A DNA stretch of 64,000 nt from the NCBI GenBank assembly GCA_020053795.1, contig JAGVMN010000021.1, forward strand, positions 1 to 64,000, read 5' to 3'. Shown one piece after another: positions 53,395-62,692 of the stretch (the stretch's first letter is position 1; each line of letters opens with the position of its first letter). Origin of the DNA: Bacteroidia bacterium (lineage in GTDB: Bacteria; Bacteroidota; Bacteroidia; NS11-12g; UBA9320). Below the pieces are notes generated by a model that had not been told where the DNA came from, made no database searches, and saw only the letters and a program-made list of their open reading frames with translations. The translations under genes and the position numbers were made by a program.

Positions 53395-54702
53395 TTAAAA
53401 TTTTCCGTAAGCCTTTTTCAGGTCTATCTGTGCATTCAGCAAATCGTATATGGCATTTAAATAGTTGGTTTGCGAAGTTTTTACTTCTTGCTGAGCATTG
53501 GTAATTTCAAGATTTGAACCAACCCCTTCTTTTAGTTTTGCAGAACTGATAGCCAAAATCTCATTGGCCAATTGGAGGTTTTTCTTCTGAATTTCAATGG
53601 TATTTAAACTTCGCTGATATTTTATTCTCGTCTGGCTGACTTCTAAAGCTGCGGCACTTTCGAACATCGTCATGCTGTTTTCCGTTTGCAACATGCTTAG
53701 TTTTCGCTTGTTAATTTGTGCATTTGTGTTGAACCCGGTAAAGAGTGGAACACCTATTCGAAATCCCCAGAATGAATTTCCGTACCATTTACCATAATCA
53801 ACCGTTTCACTAAAATTGTTTTGTTGATAGTTATAAAAGAACGCTAAATTGGGGTATCTGGTCACCTCGAAGCGTTTCTTGTCCAATTGATGAAGTGTCC
53901 ACTGACTTTGAAGCAATTGATATTCAACTCTTAATTTGACATCAAATGCGTTGCCGATTTGATTAATAGATACTTTGTTAAGGCTTTCAAGATTGTCAGT
54001 CAGGGCAATAGGATTTTCAATAGGCATTCCCATTTGGGACTTGAGTAACTGCTCTGTAACAATTGCCTGATCCCTCAATGCATCCAGTTGAACGGACAAA
54101 TTTGAAATTGTAAGTTTCAGACGATCTACATCCAGTTTTTCGGCAAAACCATTTTTATAAAAGCCTTCTGTTTGTGTTAACACCGCGTCCAGAGTTATCA
54201 TGTTTTGCTCCAGTAAGGTAATGTTCTCTTTTGTTATTAAAACCAGATAATAAGCCTTGGTAACATTTACCGTCACATCTCTGGAACTCAAATTTGTTTG
54301 CAATTTCGCCAGATCAGTGAACGCCTTGGCTGCCCGCAATCCAAAAAAATAACTAGCATCTACTGCCAACCACGATGCAGCCAGAGTTCCGGTTGTCGAA
54401 TATTTATTTCCAACTCTTATAGGTTGATACACGCCCGGGGCAACAGGAAACACAAAAACCTGCTTCTCAATATTGTTGATGAATTGCATATTGGCAGTTA
54501 ACTGCGGAATCCCGATTGCCCTTGTTTCGTTTACCTGCTCATCGGCATATTTCTCGCCTAAAATTCTATTTTGCACCTCCGGGCTGTGGGCCAAGGCATA
54601 TTGAACAGCAGCGTCCAGACTTAAATTAACGACTTGTTGGGTGGTTTGTGCCTGTCCGAATGAGGTTACAAAACTAAGCAGTAATAAAAACAGTCTTTTC
54701 AT
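53395..54702 (-). CDS. TolC-family outer-membrane efflux channel
   Basis: This 435-residue protein has a signal peptide (FLLLLSFVTSFGQAQ) and two long helical repeats typical of TolC/OprM. The first is LSLDAAVQYALAHSPEVQNR. The second half carries GFRIGVPLFTGFNTNAQINK and KLKEGVGSNLEITNAQQEVK, a stretch very common in this family. It forms the outer-membrane exit duct. It lies 4 bp after the TetR stop, so regulator and channel genes are coupled in one leftward operon. Confidence 0.93.
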   Translation of the reverse strand: MKRLFLLLLSFVTSFGQAQTTQQVVNLSLDAAVQYALAHSPEVQNRILGEKYADEQVNETRAIGIPQLTANMQFINNIEKQVFVFPVAPGVYQPIRVGNKYSTTGTLAASWLAVDASYFFGLRAAKAFTDLAKLQTNLSSRDVTVNVTKAYYLVLITKENITLLEQNMITLDAVLTQTEGFYKNGFAEKLDVDRLKLTISNLSVQLDALRDQAIVTEQLLKSQMGMPIENPIALTDNLESLNKVSINQIGNAFDVKLRVEYQLLQSQWTLHQLDKKRFEVTRYPNLAFFYNYQQNNFSETVDYGKWYGNSFWGFRIGVPLFTGFNTNAQINKRKLSMLQTENSMTMFESAAALEVSQTRIKYQRSLNTIEIQKKNLQLANEILAISSAKLKEGVGSNLEITNAQQEVKTSQTNYLNAIYDLLNAQIDLKKAYGKF

Positions 54703-54706
54703 ATAT

Positions 54707-55312
54707 TTAAAGTTCAGAAATATGTTCGTTCATGTAAGCTCGTCCTTTTTCGGTGCACACTCCGTTCAAATGGTATCTTATCACTTCTCTGACCAACACG
54801 TCCAGACTTTTTTCAGAGGTATTGAAAACCGAAGGATCGGCAAGTGATTCGGTGAGGGTCAAATAAAACTTGGCATTTATCTCAATGTCTATATCCTTTC
54901 GATAAAAACCTTCTTTAACACCATTTTCGAGGTTAGTTATGATGTTGCGTTGAATGACATTTTTCCTGTAGTCGAGAAAAATATCCCAACTCCGGGGAAA
55001 GAATTTTCTTAAGTCATGTACAACAGTTGGATTCAAAGATTTCATATTTTTCGAAACCTGATGCCCCATCGAAATCATCTGTGCCACCGGATTAATATTT
55101 TCGGCGAAAATAAAACGGCATTTTTGTTCTTCACAAGAAAAATGCCTTTGAATGACCTGATAAACCAGGTCCTTTTTGTCCTTTAGGAAATTGTAAATGG
55201 TCTTTTTACTCATCCCAAGCGAACCAGCCACATCGTCCATAGATACACTGCGAAGCCCGTAACGCATGAAGAGTTTCTCGGATTCCTCCAGAATTTTTTC
55301 TTTGGTTTCCAT
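54707..55312 (-). CDS. TetR/AcrR-family transcriptional regulator
   Basis: This 201-residue regulator has the TetR DNA-binding domain at the N-terminus: ILEESEKLFMRYGLRSVSMD, then DVAGSLGMSKKTIYNFLKDK (helix-turn-helix near 25-45). The remainder is the variable ligand domain. It is the first gene of the efflux operon and should repress it until an inducer binds. The 30-bp palindrome at 55347-55376, just upstream, is the natural operator candidate. TAGTTTCG on the minus strand near 55325-55332 may be its -7 box. Confidence 0.92.
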   Translation of the reverse strand: METKEKILEESEKLFMRYGLRSVSMDDVAGSLGMSKKTIYNFLKDKKDLVYQVIQRHFSCEEQKCRFIFAENINPVAQMISMGHQVSKNMKSLNPTVVHDLRKFFPRSWDIFLDYRKNVIQRNIITNLENGVKEGFYRKDIDIEINAKFYLTLTESLADPSVFNTSEKSLDVLVREVIRYHLNGVCTEKGRAYMNEHISEL

Positions 55313-55346
55313 AAAATCGCCGCGAAACTAATTTAATTTTTGAGAT

Positions 55347-55376
55347 TGGAAACTATAAGACGAATTTTAGTTTCCA
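55347..55376. promoter_or_regulatory. palindromic operator candidate for the TetR regulator
   Basis: TGGAAACTATAA, six central bases (GACGAA), then TTTTAGTTTCCA: the arms match at 11 of 12 positions. A further half site GAAACTA lies at 55324-55330. The palindrome sits between the divergent TetR operon and udk, near where the -33 element of the TetR promoter would lie and upstream of the udk -7 box. TetR proteins bind such palindromes as dimers. Confidence 0.65.
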
Positions 55377-55408
55377 CGGTGTTTTATAATTTCGATTAAA
55401 CTCTGTTC

Positions 55409-55416
55409 TATTTTTG
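55409..55416 (+). promoter_or_regulatory. -7 box of udk (leaderless spacing)
   Basis: TATTTTTG fits TAnnTTTG. It covers the first base of a possible GTG start at 55416, so that GTG cannot be in the mRNA; the TTG at 55422, 5 nt after the box, matches the leaderless spacing seen at lepA, kmo and the Fic gene. Confidence 0.5.
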
Positions 55417-55421
55417 TGACA

Positions 55422-56054
55422 TTGAACCATAAAAAAAGAAATATACCTTATATAGTTGGAATAACCGGCGGGTCAGCTTCAGGTAAAACAACCTTTATCA
55501 ATAGATTGAAGCATCATTTCACCAATAAAGAAATGTGCGTAATCTCTCAGGATCATTACTACAAACCTTTTTCAGAACAATTGACCGACAAGAATGGCGT
55601 GGTAAATTTCGATTTGCCTGAAGCCATAGATTTTAACAGGTTATTGAAAGACATGAGGTTACTGAAGAACGGAAAAACAGTTGAATTGGTGGAATACACC
55701 TTTAACAACACGAACAAGTTTCCCGAAAAATTGACCTTCATCCCCACTCCTATTTTAATAATTGAAGGTTTGTTCATTATGTGTGACCCAACATTATACG
55801 GGATGCTCGACTTAAAATTATTTATTGAGGCAAAGGAAGAATTGAAGTTGGAAAGACGCCTGAAACGTGATGTGTATGAACGAGCTATGACTCATGGCCA
55901 AATATTATATCAATGGAATGAACACGTAAAGCCATCTTTTGACAGATATTTGCTGCCAGTTAAAGAAGAAGTAGATATGATCATAGTTAACAACCAACAC
56001 CGAGAAACAAAACACCAAATATTAGCAGCGTATTTAAAGAATTTCATTCTATGA
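55422..56054 (+). CDS. udk: uridine kinase
   Basis: Uridine kinase phosphorylates uridine and cytidine in pyrimidine salvage. The protein (about 210 residues) has the P-loop GITGGSASGKTTFINRL near 14-30, the substrate-lid region ISQDHYYKPF and NFDLPEAIDFNRL, ILIIEGLFIMCD (second acidic motif), and RRLKRDVYERAMTHGQILYQ with the lid arginines. I prefer a TTG start at 55422 because the promoter overlaps the GTG at 55416; both give the same core. The 3' end overlaps the trkA-like gene by 4 bp (ATGA), so the two are co-translated. Confidence 0.93.
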   Translation: MNHKKRNIPYIVGITGGSASGKTTFINRLKHHFTNKEMCVISQDHYYKPFSEQLTDKNGVVNFDLPEAIDFNRLLKDMRLLKNGKTVELVEYTFNNTNKFPEKLTFIPTPILIIEGLFIMCDPTLYGMLDLKLFIEAKEELKLERRLKRDVYERAMTHGQILYQWNEHVKPSFDRYLLPVKEEVDMIIVNNQHRETKHQILAAYLKNFIL

Positions 56055-56746
56055 TACATTATAAATTCGCCGTAATCGGACTTGGACGATTCGGCAGCCG
56101 GATTGCCCGAACACTCTCCAGAAGAGGTGCAGAAGTAATGGCTATAGACAATAGTGATGCACACGTTGACAATCTGAGAGATGATGTAGCCTCACCAGTG
56201 GTGATGGACTCTACCGACATCAGAGCATTGAAGTCTCAGCGATTGGAAACGATGGATGCCGTAGTTGTAGCCATCGGAGAAAATTTTGAAGCCCTTTTAT
56301 TGACCGTAACCCAATTGATGGAGATTAAAGTAAAAAGAATCATTGCAAGGGCGTCGTCCGACCATCAACGAAAAATACTTGAACGAATCGGTGTAGAAGA
56401 AATACTTTCTCCCGAAGACGAAGTAGGTGCACTTGTGGCTGAACGTTTGTTGCACCCGAGTATCCGCACATTTCTGCAATTGCCCGATGAATATGAAATC
56501 TCAGAAATTACACCTCCAAGACAAGTTGCAAACATGAGTGTATCTGAAATTAGCTTTCAAGAAAACTATAATCTTAATCTAATTTCACTGAAACGCGATT
56601 TTGAAATGGAAAAAGAGGGTCGGAAAATTATTGAGAAGCACCTTTTGGGAATTCCAAGGCATAACACCATTATTTATGACACCGATACCATAATTATTAT
56701 GGGTAAAAGTGAAGACATAGAGCGATTTATTGAGGTTAACAGATAG
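56051..56746 (+). CDS. trkA: TrkA/KtrA-type potassium channel regulatory subunit
   Basis: This 231-residue protein is made of one RCK_N domain (Rossmann fold with GLGRFGSRIARTLSRRG near 8-24 and AIDNSD at the nucleotide-ribose position) and a TrkA_C domain (ISLKRDFEMEKEGRKIIEKH). This single-module form is the KtrA type, which assembles as an octameric ring gating a KtrB/TrkH potassium transporter according to ATP/ADP or NAD(H). The transporter subunit is not in the window. It overlaps udk by 4 bp. Confidence 0.92.
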   Translation: MIHYKFAVIGLGRFGSRIARTLSRRGAEVMAIDNSDAHVDNLRDDVASPVVMDSTDIRALKSQRLETMDAVVVAIGENFEALLLTVTQLMEIKVKRIIARASSDHQRKILERIGVEEILSPEDEVGALVAERLLHPSIRTFLQLPDEYEISEITPPRQVANMSVSEISFQENYNLNLISLKRDFEMEKEGRKIIEKHLLGIPRHNTIIYDTDTIIIMGKSEDIERFIEVNR

Positions 56747-56779
56747 ATAGAAAATCGAACAAAATGGGTCATTTTGCCC

Positions 56780-56811
56780 TTTGTTCTTATTAAAATTAAC
56801 TTGTACTTTTG
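56780..56811 (+). promoter_or_regulatory. promoter of secDF
   Basis: TTTG at 56780-56783, 20 nt, then TACTTTTG at 56804-56811: a complete match to the Bacteroidota -33/-7 pattern. The expected leader before the ATG at 56858 is about 42 nt. Confidence 0.7.
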
Positions 56812-56857
56812 CAGACTTTCAAAAATGACCACCATAAAAATCAATTAATAGGCGAGA

Positions 56858-59797
56858 ATGAAAAATAAAGGATTTGTTCAGGTATTTACTGTATTGCTAA
56901 TTATTGTTTGCATCTATCAGCTTTCATTTACCATCCGGACTAAACAAGTTGAAAAGAAAGCACAAGCGGAATCCATCAGAACCGGACGCCCATTAAGAGA
57001 TATCATAGACTCACTGGGGCCAGAAAAAGTATATAACTTGGGTGTCGCTAATTATACCTTTCAACAGTGTAAAGAAAGGGAGTTAAATCTCGGACTTGAT
57101 TTGCAGGGTGGAATGAACGTTACGCTGGAGGTATCTGTACCGGATATTATGAAGGCATTGGCTGAAAACAGTCAGGACACTAAATTTGTAAAAGCAATGG
57201 CTAATGCCGAAGCACTTAATACCGGCGAAAAAGATTTCATAGACTTATTTGAGGATGAATACGAAAAACTCTCGCCGAATAATGGTTTGTCAACCATCTT
57301 TATGCGTAAAGAACTGAACGGCGTTCTTGAATACAGTTCCCCAAACAAAGCCTTTTATAAATACCTGAGAGAAGAGACCAGCAAATCCGTTGACCGTGCC
57401 TTCCAGATTATTTCCACGCGTATTGACAAATTTGGGGTAACTCAGCCGAATATACAGCATTTAGACAGGGGCCGTATCATGGTGGAATTACCCGGGGTTG
57501 ATGATCCGTCCCGTATCAGAAAAATTCTGCAAAGCTCTGCGAAACTCGAGTTCTGGAACACCTATCCAAACCACGAGGGGTATAAGTTTCTTGAAGAGGC
57601 AAATAAACAAGTGGTCAATTATCACAAGTTGATTAATGCTGATACTTTAGAGGTATCAAAAGATGACAATTTAGCTGGCATTATTCCAGACAGCTCAGAT
57701 AAATCTCTTGGGAGCTTGGGAACAAATGATAGTCTTGGAAAGGATACTGCTCAAAAAACTCCGGAACAGACTGCAAAAGAGAATCCTTTATTATTTAAAG
57801 TAATACCAAACATTTCGGAAGATCGAACCAAATGGCAGGAATCGGCCCCTGTGGGTTATGTGCTGGCTAAAGACAGAAAACTTATTGATTCATTTTTGAA
57901 CTATCAGGTGGTGAAAGAAGCTTTGCCTGGTGATGTTAAATTTCGGTGGAGCTTTAAAACTTCGGACAAAGAAGGCAAATATTATCAACTATACGCTTTA
58001 AAAGCCTCCAAAGATGACAAGCCTGCACTGGAAGGTGATGTTGTGACTGAGGCAAGAATCAGTATGCAACCAAATGGGGAGATCAAGGTTAGCATGACCA
58101 TGAATAAAGAGGGTGCCATCGATTGGAAAAGAATTACTACCAAGGCAGCAGTGACAAATGAGGCCGTGGCGATTGTTTTAGATGATCAGGTTTATTCGGC
58201 ACCCGGCGTTCAATCTGTTATTCCGGATGGGCGATCTGAAATATCGGGTGGCTTCACCCAATTAGAGGCCGAAGATTTGGCAAACATCTTAAAGGCCGGT
58301 AAACTGCCCGCTCCGGCAAAAATAGTAGAGGAAAGCGTTGTCGGACCTACACTAGGTAAAGACGCCAGGAATGCAGGTTTTATTTCACTCATTGTTGGTT
58401 TTCTTTGTGTGGTCAGCATTATGATCGTTTATTACGGCCGGGCCGGCTGGTACGCTGTTATTGCTCTTATTGCAAACTTGTTTTTTATCATTGGCGTGTT
58501 ATCCGGATACGGTGCAGCATTGACACTACCGGGCATGGCGGGATTAGTGTTAACGATAGGTATGGCTGTTGACGCGAACGTGTTGGTATTTGAACGGATA
58601 AAGGAAGAGATTAGAGAAGGAAAGGGGATCAAGGCTGGCGTTAAGAACGGATATCTGGCTGCTTATTCTTCCATTATAGATGCTAACATTACTACTTTGA
58701 TTGCTGGCTTTATATTGATGGCTTTTGGAACCGGTCCGGTTGCAGGTTTCGCTATTATTTTGGTTATTGGAATTCTGAGTTCACTTTATACTGCTATTTT
58801 CCTTTCCAGACTTTTCATAGACCGTGACCTTGATAAAGGAAGGGATTTGACCTTTGAAACCAATTTTTCCAAGAGTATGTTTAAGGACCCTAGTATCAAC
58901 TTTGTTGGTCATCGCAAAAAGTTTTATATCGCTTCATCGGCTGTAATTCTAATAGGGCTTGTTTCTATGTTTACCAGAGGAATATCTACCGGAGTTGATT
59001 TTAAAGGGGGCTGGTCCTTTATTGTGCAAATGAACAAAGAGGTTTCATCGCAGGATGTAAAAAATGCATTGAATAAATCAATAAATGCCAACAATGAGGT
59101 AAAATCGTATGGCACAAACAATCAGTTTAAAATTACAACAGCCTATATGATTGACAGTAAAGACGACAAAATCAGTGAGCAGGTTCAGGGCGAGGTGGTT
59201 AAAAGTCTCAGTGATTTCAAAGTCAAGAATACTGATATTATTTCTTCTTCGAAGGTGGGACCAACAGTGGCAGAAGACATAAAGAAAGATGCTGTTTGGT
59301 CCGTTATACTTTCCATGATAGGAATGTTTATTTATATTGTGATACGGTTTAGAAAATGGACTTTTGGCTTAGGAGCAACCATTGCTTTGGCCCATGACGT
59401 CCTGATGGTATTTGCTATGTTCTCTATTTTCCGTGGTATTCTTCCTTTCCCATTGGATTTGGATCAGGCATTCATTGCTGCCATTCTGACCATTTTGGGT
59501 TATTCTATTAACGATACTGTTGTTGTTTTCGACCGTGTAAGAGAGTTCCTGAGTATTCATAAACATGAAAAAGACACACCCCATGTTATCAATGATGCCA
59601 TCAATCAAACGTTGAGCAGGACCTTGATGACATCATTCACAACTTTGATCGTAATTCTGATTCTGTTTCTATTTGGTGGTGAAGGTTTGAAAGGATTCAC
59701 CTTTGCACTTTTGATAGGAATTGGAGTGGGTACTTATTCATCTATTTGCATTGCTACTCCAATTGTACTTGAATTCGTTAAGAAAAAAAGTCAGTAA
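56858..59797 (+). CDS. secDF: fused protein translocase subunit SecDF
   Basis: SecDF uses the proton gradient to pull secreted proteins out of the SecYEG channel. Here SecD and SecF are one 979-residue chain. The SecD half has NLGLDLQGGMNVTLEVSVPD near 76-95, RGRIMVELPGVDDPSRIRKI near 205-225 and helices from about 505. The SecF half begins near 690 with its own first helix, then GVDFKGGWSFIVQM, and has the conserved GYSINDTVVVFDRVREF near 885. Both RND-like halves look complete. A 100-residue variable loop (about 255-320) rich in Asp, Ser and Lys is inserted in the SecD periplasmic domain. It is followed by a terminator and stands alone. Confidence 0.96.
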   Translation: MKNKGFVQVFTVLLIIVCIYQLSFTIRTKQVEKKAQAESIRTGRPLRDIIDSLGPEKVYNLGVANYTFQQCKERELNLGLDLQGGMNVTLEVSVPDIMKALAENSQDTKFVKAMANAEALNTGEKDFIDLFEDEYEKLSPNNGLSTIFMRKELNGVLEYSSPNKAFYKYLREETSKSVDRAFQIISTRIDKFGVTQPNIQHLDRGRIMVELPGVDDPSRIRKILQSSAKLEFWNTYPNHEGYKFLEEANKQVVNYHKLINADTLEVSKDDNLAGIIPDSSDKSLGSLGTNDSLGKDTAQKTPEQTAKENPLLFKVIPNISEDRTKWQESAPVGYVLAKDRKLIDSFLNYQVVKEALPGDVKFRWSFKTSDKEGKYYQLYALKASKDDKPALEGDVVTEARISMQPNGEIKVSMTMNKEGAIDWKRITTKAAVTNEAVAIVLDDQVYSAPGVQSVIPDGRSEISGGFTQLEAEDLANILKAGKLPAPAKIVEESVVGPTLGKDARNAGFISLIVGFLCVVSIMIVYYGRAGWYAVIALIANLFFIIGVLSGYGAALTLPGMAGLVLTIGMAVDANVLVFERIKEEIREGKGIKAGVKNGYLAAYSSIIDANITTLIAGFILMAFGTGPVAGFAIILVIGILSSLYTAIFLSRLFIDRDLDKGRDLTFETNFSKSMFKDPSINFVGHRKKFYIASSAVILIGLVSMFTRGISTGVDFKGGWSFIVQMNKEVSSQDVKNALNKSINANNEVKSYGTNNQFKITTAYMIDSKDDKISEQVQGEVVKSLSDFKVKNTDIISSSKVGPTVAEDIKKDAVWSVILSMIGMFIYIVIRFRKWTFGLGATIALAHDVLMVFAMFSIFRGILPFPLDLDQAFIAAILTILGYSINDTVVVFDRVREFLSIHKHEKDTPHVINDAINQTLSRTLMTSFTTLIVILILFLFGGEGLKGFTFALLIGIGVGTYSSICIATPIVLEFVKKKSQ

Positions 59798-59822
59798 GAT
59801 TATTATTGAAGTATTGAAAAGG

Positions 59823-59849
59823 TTCCATTACAAAGCAATGGGATTTTTT
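59823..59849 (+). terminator. intrinsic terminator after secDF
   Basis: TTCCATT (59823-equivalent 59823-59829) pairs with AATGGGA (59837-59843) around a 7-nt loop ACAAAGC, followed by six T. One pair is a G-T wobble. It lies 26 bp after the secDF stop codon. Confidence 0.6.
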
Positions 59850-59997
59850 GCAATATCTGAATCAAAAATGTAACAACACATATTTCTATTTCGGCCTATT
59901 CGTTTTAAAATGCAATATCAAAGTTTAAAAAATTGATTTTCTTTGTGGAAAAGGTAAACCAGTTCCATGACTATTTTAATTAATCGAATGAAATAAC

Positions 59998-60849
59998 ATG
60001 TTGAAGCAATTCCTGAAAAATATTTTTCTGATGGTAAAAATCCGAAACAGATTTATCCCATCTGTCCAAATAACACAAAGGCAATTGTTTCACTATTATC
60101 GGGACCACATATCCCGCAACCAACTGATTCCAATCGCCGAAACCGGGTTCAGAGTATTCTCCCAATTTGAAGAAGATGGTAAATTGCTCTTTATTTTTTC
60201 GGTCATAGGAATGGATAATAAAATATTTATTGAAATTGGTTCGGATGACGGTGTGAATAGTAATTCGGCAAACTTGTACTTCAACTTTGGCTGGCACGGA
60301 CTTTTTATTGACGGCAATCAAAGAAGTATCAATCGGGGTAAAAAGTTTTTCGACAAATACCCGCATCCATGCTCTTATACTCCAAAATTCGTTTGTGAAA
60401 AAGTAACCCGTGAAAACGTCAATCTGCTGATCGAAAACGCTGGTTATCGTGGGGAGGTTGGTTTGCTTTCTATTGATATTGATGGAAATGATTATTGGAT
60501 TTGGGATGCCATAACCATCGTTGATCCAAAGGTAGTCATCATAGAAACACATAATGAATTCGGATTGAGAAACATTGTGGTTCCTTACGACCCCAACTAC
60601 TCATTTCCAGGTAAACATCCTCAGTACCATGGAGCTTCACCCGTAGCCATGCAAAAACTCGCCAATAAGAAAGGTTACCGTCTGGTTGGTGCCAATGAAT
60701 TAGGATTCAATTTTATTTTTGTTAAAAATGGTCTCGGAGAAAAGCAATTGCCAGAAGTAACCGTAGAGTCTGTCTTAATGCATCCTTCAGTTGCCGAAGG
60801 TTATAAGAAATTTGAACCGGTTAAAGACTGGGATTTTATTGAAGGTTGA
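59998..60849 (+). CDS. FkbM-like SAM-dependent methyltransferase
   Basis: This 283-residue protein has the FkbM-type Rossmann pattern. KIFIEIGSDDGVNSNSANLY near 74-93 holds the SAM-binding glycine motif, FNFGWHGLFIDGNQRSI follows with the acidic ribose ligand, and GLLSIDIDGNDYWIWDAI near 155-172 is the conserved D-x-D-G-x-(D/E) segment. FkbM-like enzymes often O-methylate sugars or glycolipids, so modification of surface glycans is plausible, but no glycan genes adjoin it. A hairpin (TGAAGGTT-GATGG-AACCTTCA) overlaps its stop codon and may shape the mRNA end. Confidence 0.78.
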   Translation: MLKQFLKNIFLMVKIRNRFIPSVQITQRQLFHYYRDHISRNQLIPIAETGFRVFSQFEEDGKLLFIFSVIGMDNKIFIEIGSDDGVNSNSANLYFNFGWHGLFIDGNQRSINRGKKFFDKYPHPCSYTPKFVCEKVTRENVNLLIENAGYRGEVGLLSIDIDGNDYWIWDAITIVDPKVVIIETHNEFGLRNIVVPYDPNYSFPGKHPQYHGASPVAMQKLANKKGYRLVGANELGFNFIFVKNGLGEKQLPEVTVESVLMHPSVAEGYKKFEPVKDWDFIEG

Positions 60850-60968
60850 TGGAACCTTCATGATAACTGATTTATGATTTAACTTTACTTGAACTCGAAA
60901 ACTGTCTGCCTGCTTTTATTTGCTTCTTGTTGAGTTCACAATCATTCTCTTAATTTCAAGAAATTTAA

Positions 60969-61477
60969 CCTGCGAAAACCATTGAAATTCAAGAGAGAAC
61001 GCCTTCGGTGCTGAAAGATCTTCTTTCCGGTCTTTCTGATGAATGGTTATAAACAATGAAGGCGATAATACATTGAGCCCGTATGACGTGGCAGGTCATT
61101 TCATTCACCGAGAAACAACCGATTGGATTGAAAGAATCAATATCATCTTTTTCTAATGCTCCAAACAAGACATTTCGGCCTTCCGACTGCTTTGCACAAT
61201 TCGAAGAGAGCAAAGGTCTTAAGCTTGAACAATTGCTTGAGAAATTCGCAGGCTTAAGACTGAGGAATCTTGAATACCTGAAGTCACTGAAATTAGACGA
61301 AACAGCTTTAGATAAACCGGAATTCACTTAAAATTCAGAGTTGTGACACTTCAACAGTTGCTCTCAACATGGGCTGCCCACGATCTCAATCACATCGCCC
61401 AGATTGCCAGGGTATTGGCCAAACAACATAAAACAGAGGTCGGTCACTGGGTTGAATTCCTCAGAGTGATGCAATAA
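60969..61477 (+). pseudogene. DinB-family protein, frameshifted pseudogene
   Basis: Pieces of one DinB/YfiT-like putative metal-dependent enzyme lie in three frames. Frame one gives RTPSVLKDLLSGLSDEWL up to a stop. Frame two gives NNEGDNTLSPYDVAGHFIH and TTDWIERINII, ending in a stop. Frame three gives SNAPNKTFRPSDCFAQFEES and LRLRNLEYLKSLKLDETALD, with a stop at 61329-61331. A last piece at 61342-61477 gives LLSTWAAHDLNHIAQIARVL, with the metal-ligand His pair, and ends HWVEFLRVMQ. At least three frame changes are needed, so it cannot be functional. The order of pieces is that of an intact family member. Confidence 0.85.
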
Positions 61478-61524
61478 TCATTTTATGGTTTAAGTTCACG
61501 TTAGATAATTATTAATTTCGCCGC

Positions 61525-62595
61525 ATGAGAAAAGAAAGCAAAAAGTTCCTTGAACAATATCTGAACAATACCTCTCCAACAGGATTTGAAAGCAGTGGTC
61601 AAAAGATATGGCTCGAATATCTGAAACCCTTTATTGATGATTATATTATTGACACTTACGGCACCGCCGTTGGCATCATCAATCCCGGCAAAGAATATAA
61701 AGTAGTCATTGAAGCACATGCCGATGAGATCAGTTGGTTTGTTAACTATATCAGCCCAGAAGGCTATATTTATGTGATCAGAAATGGTGGATCAGACGCC
61801 CTGATAGCTCCTTCGATGCGGGTAAATCTGCATACAGAGAAAGGAATGATAAAAGGTGTTTTCGGATGGCCGGCCATACACGTTCGTGAAACAACAAAAG
61901 AGGAAGCCCCGAATATTAAAAAGATATTTATTGATGTTGGAGCCGCCTCAAAAGAAGAGGTCGAAAAAATGGGTATTCATGTAGGGACGGTTGCCACATT
62001 TGTAGATGAGTTAATGGAACTGGGTTCCAACTTTTATAGTGGCAGGGCGTTGGATAACCGCATTGGCGGATTCATGATTGCTGAAGTTGCCCGCCAAATT
62101 TCTGACCAAAAGGATAAAATTCCCTTCACCCTTTATATTGTCAATTCTGTTCAGGAAGAAATCGGACTCCGAGGAGCAGAAATGATCTCAAGGCGTTTAA
62201 AACCCGATGTTGCCATTATCACAGATGTGACACATGATACGACGGCTCCTTTATACAATAAAGCAGAGCAGGGCGAAACCAAGTGCGGTGGAGGACCTGT
62301 GCTTACTTATGGGCCGTCTGTTCAGAACAATTTATTGAAATTGATCATTAATGTCGCCGAAAAGAAAAAAATTCCTTTTCAGCGTTCTGCCGTGTCCAGG
62401 TCAACCGGCACGGATACAGATGCTTTTGCCTATAGTGCAGAAGGGGTAGCTTCGGCATTGATTTCACTCCCGCTGAGATATATGCACACGACAGTTGAAA
62501 CAGTTCACAAAGGGGATATGAATCATGTAATTGAACTCATGCTTCAGGTTTTGCTTAAACTGAAAGCCGGACAGGATTTCAGGTACATGAAGTAA
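61525..62595 (+). CDS. M42-family metallopeptidase
   Basis: This 356-residue cytosolic peptidase belongs to the M42 group (glutamyl/leucyl aminopeptidases that form large tetrahedral shells). The di-metal ligands are visible: EAHADEISW (His near 68), SGRALDNRIGGF (Asp near 178), VQEEIGLRGAE (catalytic Glu pair near 211), TDVTHDTT (Asp near 233) and a C-terminal RYMHTTVETVHKGD (His near 322). Length is typical. The start is fixed by a TAATTTCG box at 61513-61520, 4 nt before the ATG. It would finish degradation of imported peptides, in line with the POT transporters. A terminator overlaps its end. Confidence 0.92.
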   Translation: MRKESKKFLEQYLNNTSPTGFESSGQKIWLEYLKPFIDDYIIDTYGTAVGIINPGKEYKVVIEAHADEISWFVNYISPEGYIYVIRNGGSDALIAPSMRVNLHTEKGMIKGVFGWPAIHVRETTKEEAPNIKKIFIDVGAASKEEVEKMGIHVGTVATFVDELMELGSNFYSGRALDNRIGGFMIAEVARQISDQKDKIPFTLYIVNSVQEEIGLRGAEMISRRLKPDVAIITDVTHDTTAPLYNKAEQGETKCGGGPVLTYGPSVQNNLLKLIINVAEKKKIPFQRSAVSRSTGTDTDAFAYSAEGVASALISLPLRYMHTTVETVHKGDMNHVIELMLQVLLKLKAGQDFRYMK

Positions 62596-62617
62596 AAGGT
62601 GTTAATAAACACCTTTT
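62594..62617 (+). terminator. hairpin terminator after the M42 peptidase gene
   Basis: AAAAGGTGTT and AACACCTTTT form a perfect 10-bp stem with loop AATA. The stem begins within the stop codon. The T-run is the right arm itself (TTTT), so termination strength is uncertain; being symmetrical it could also act in the other direction. Confidence 0.55.
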
Positions 62618-62692
62618 GAAAATCAGGCGATTGCCAAAAGCTTCTTGTTTTTCTCTCATTTTATTGTATCTTGGGCTCCAAATTACAGCAGT

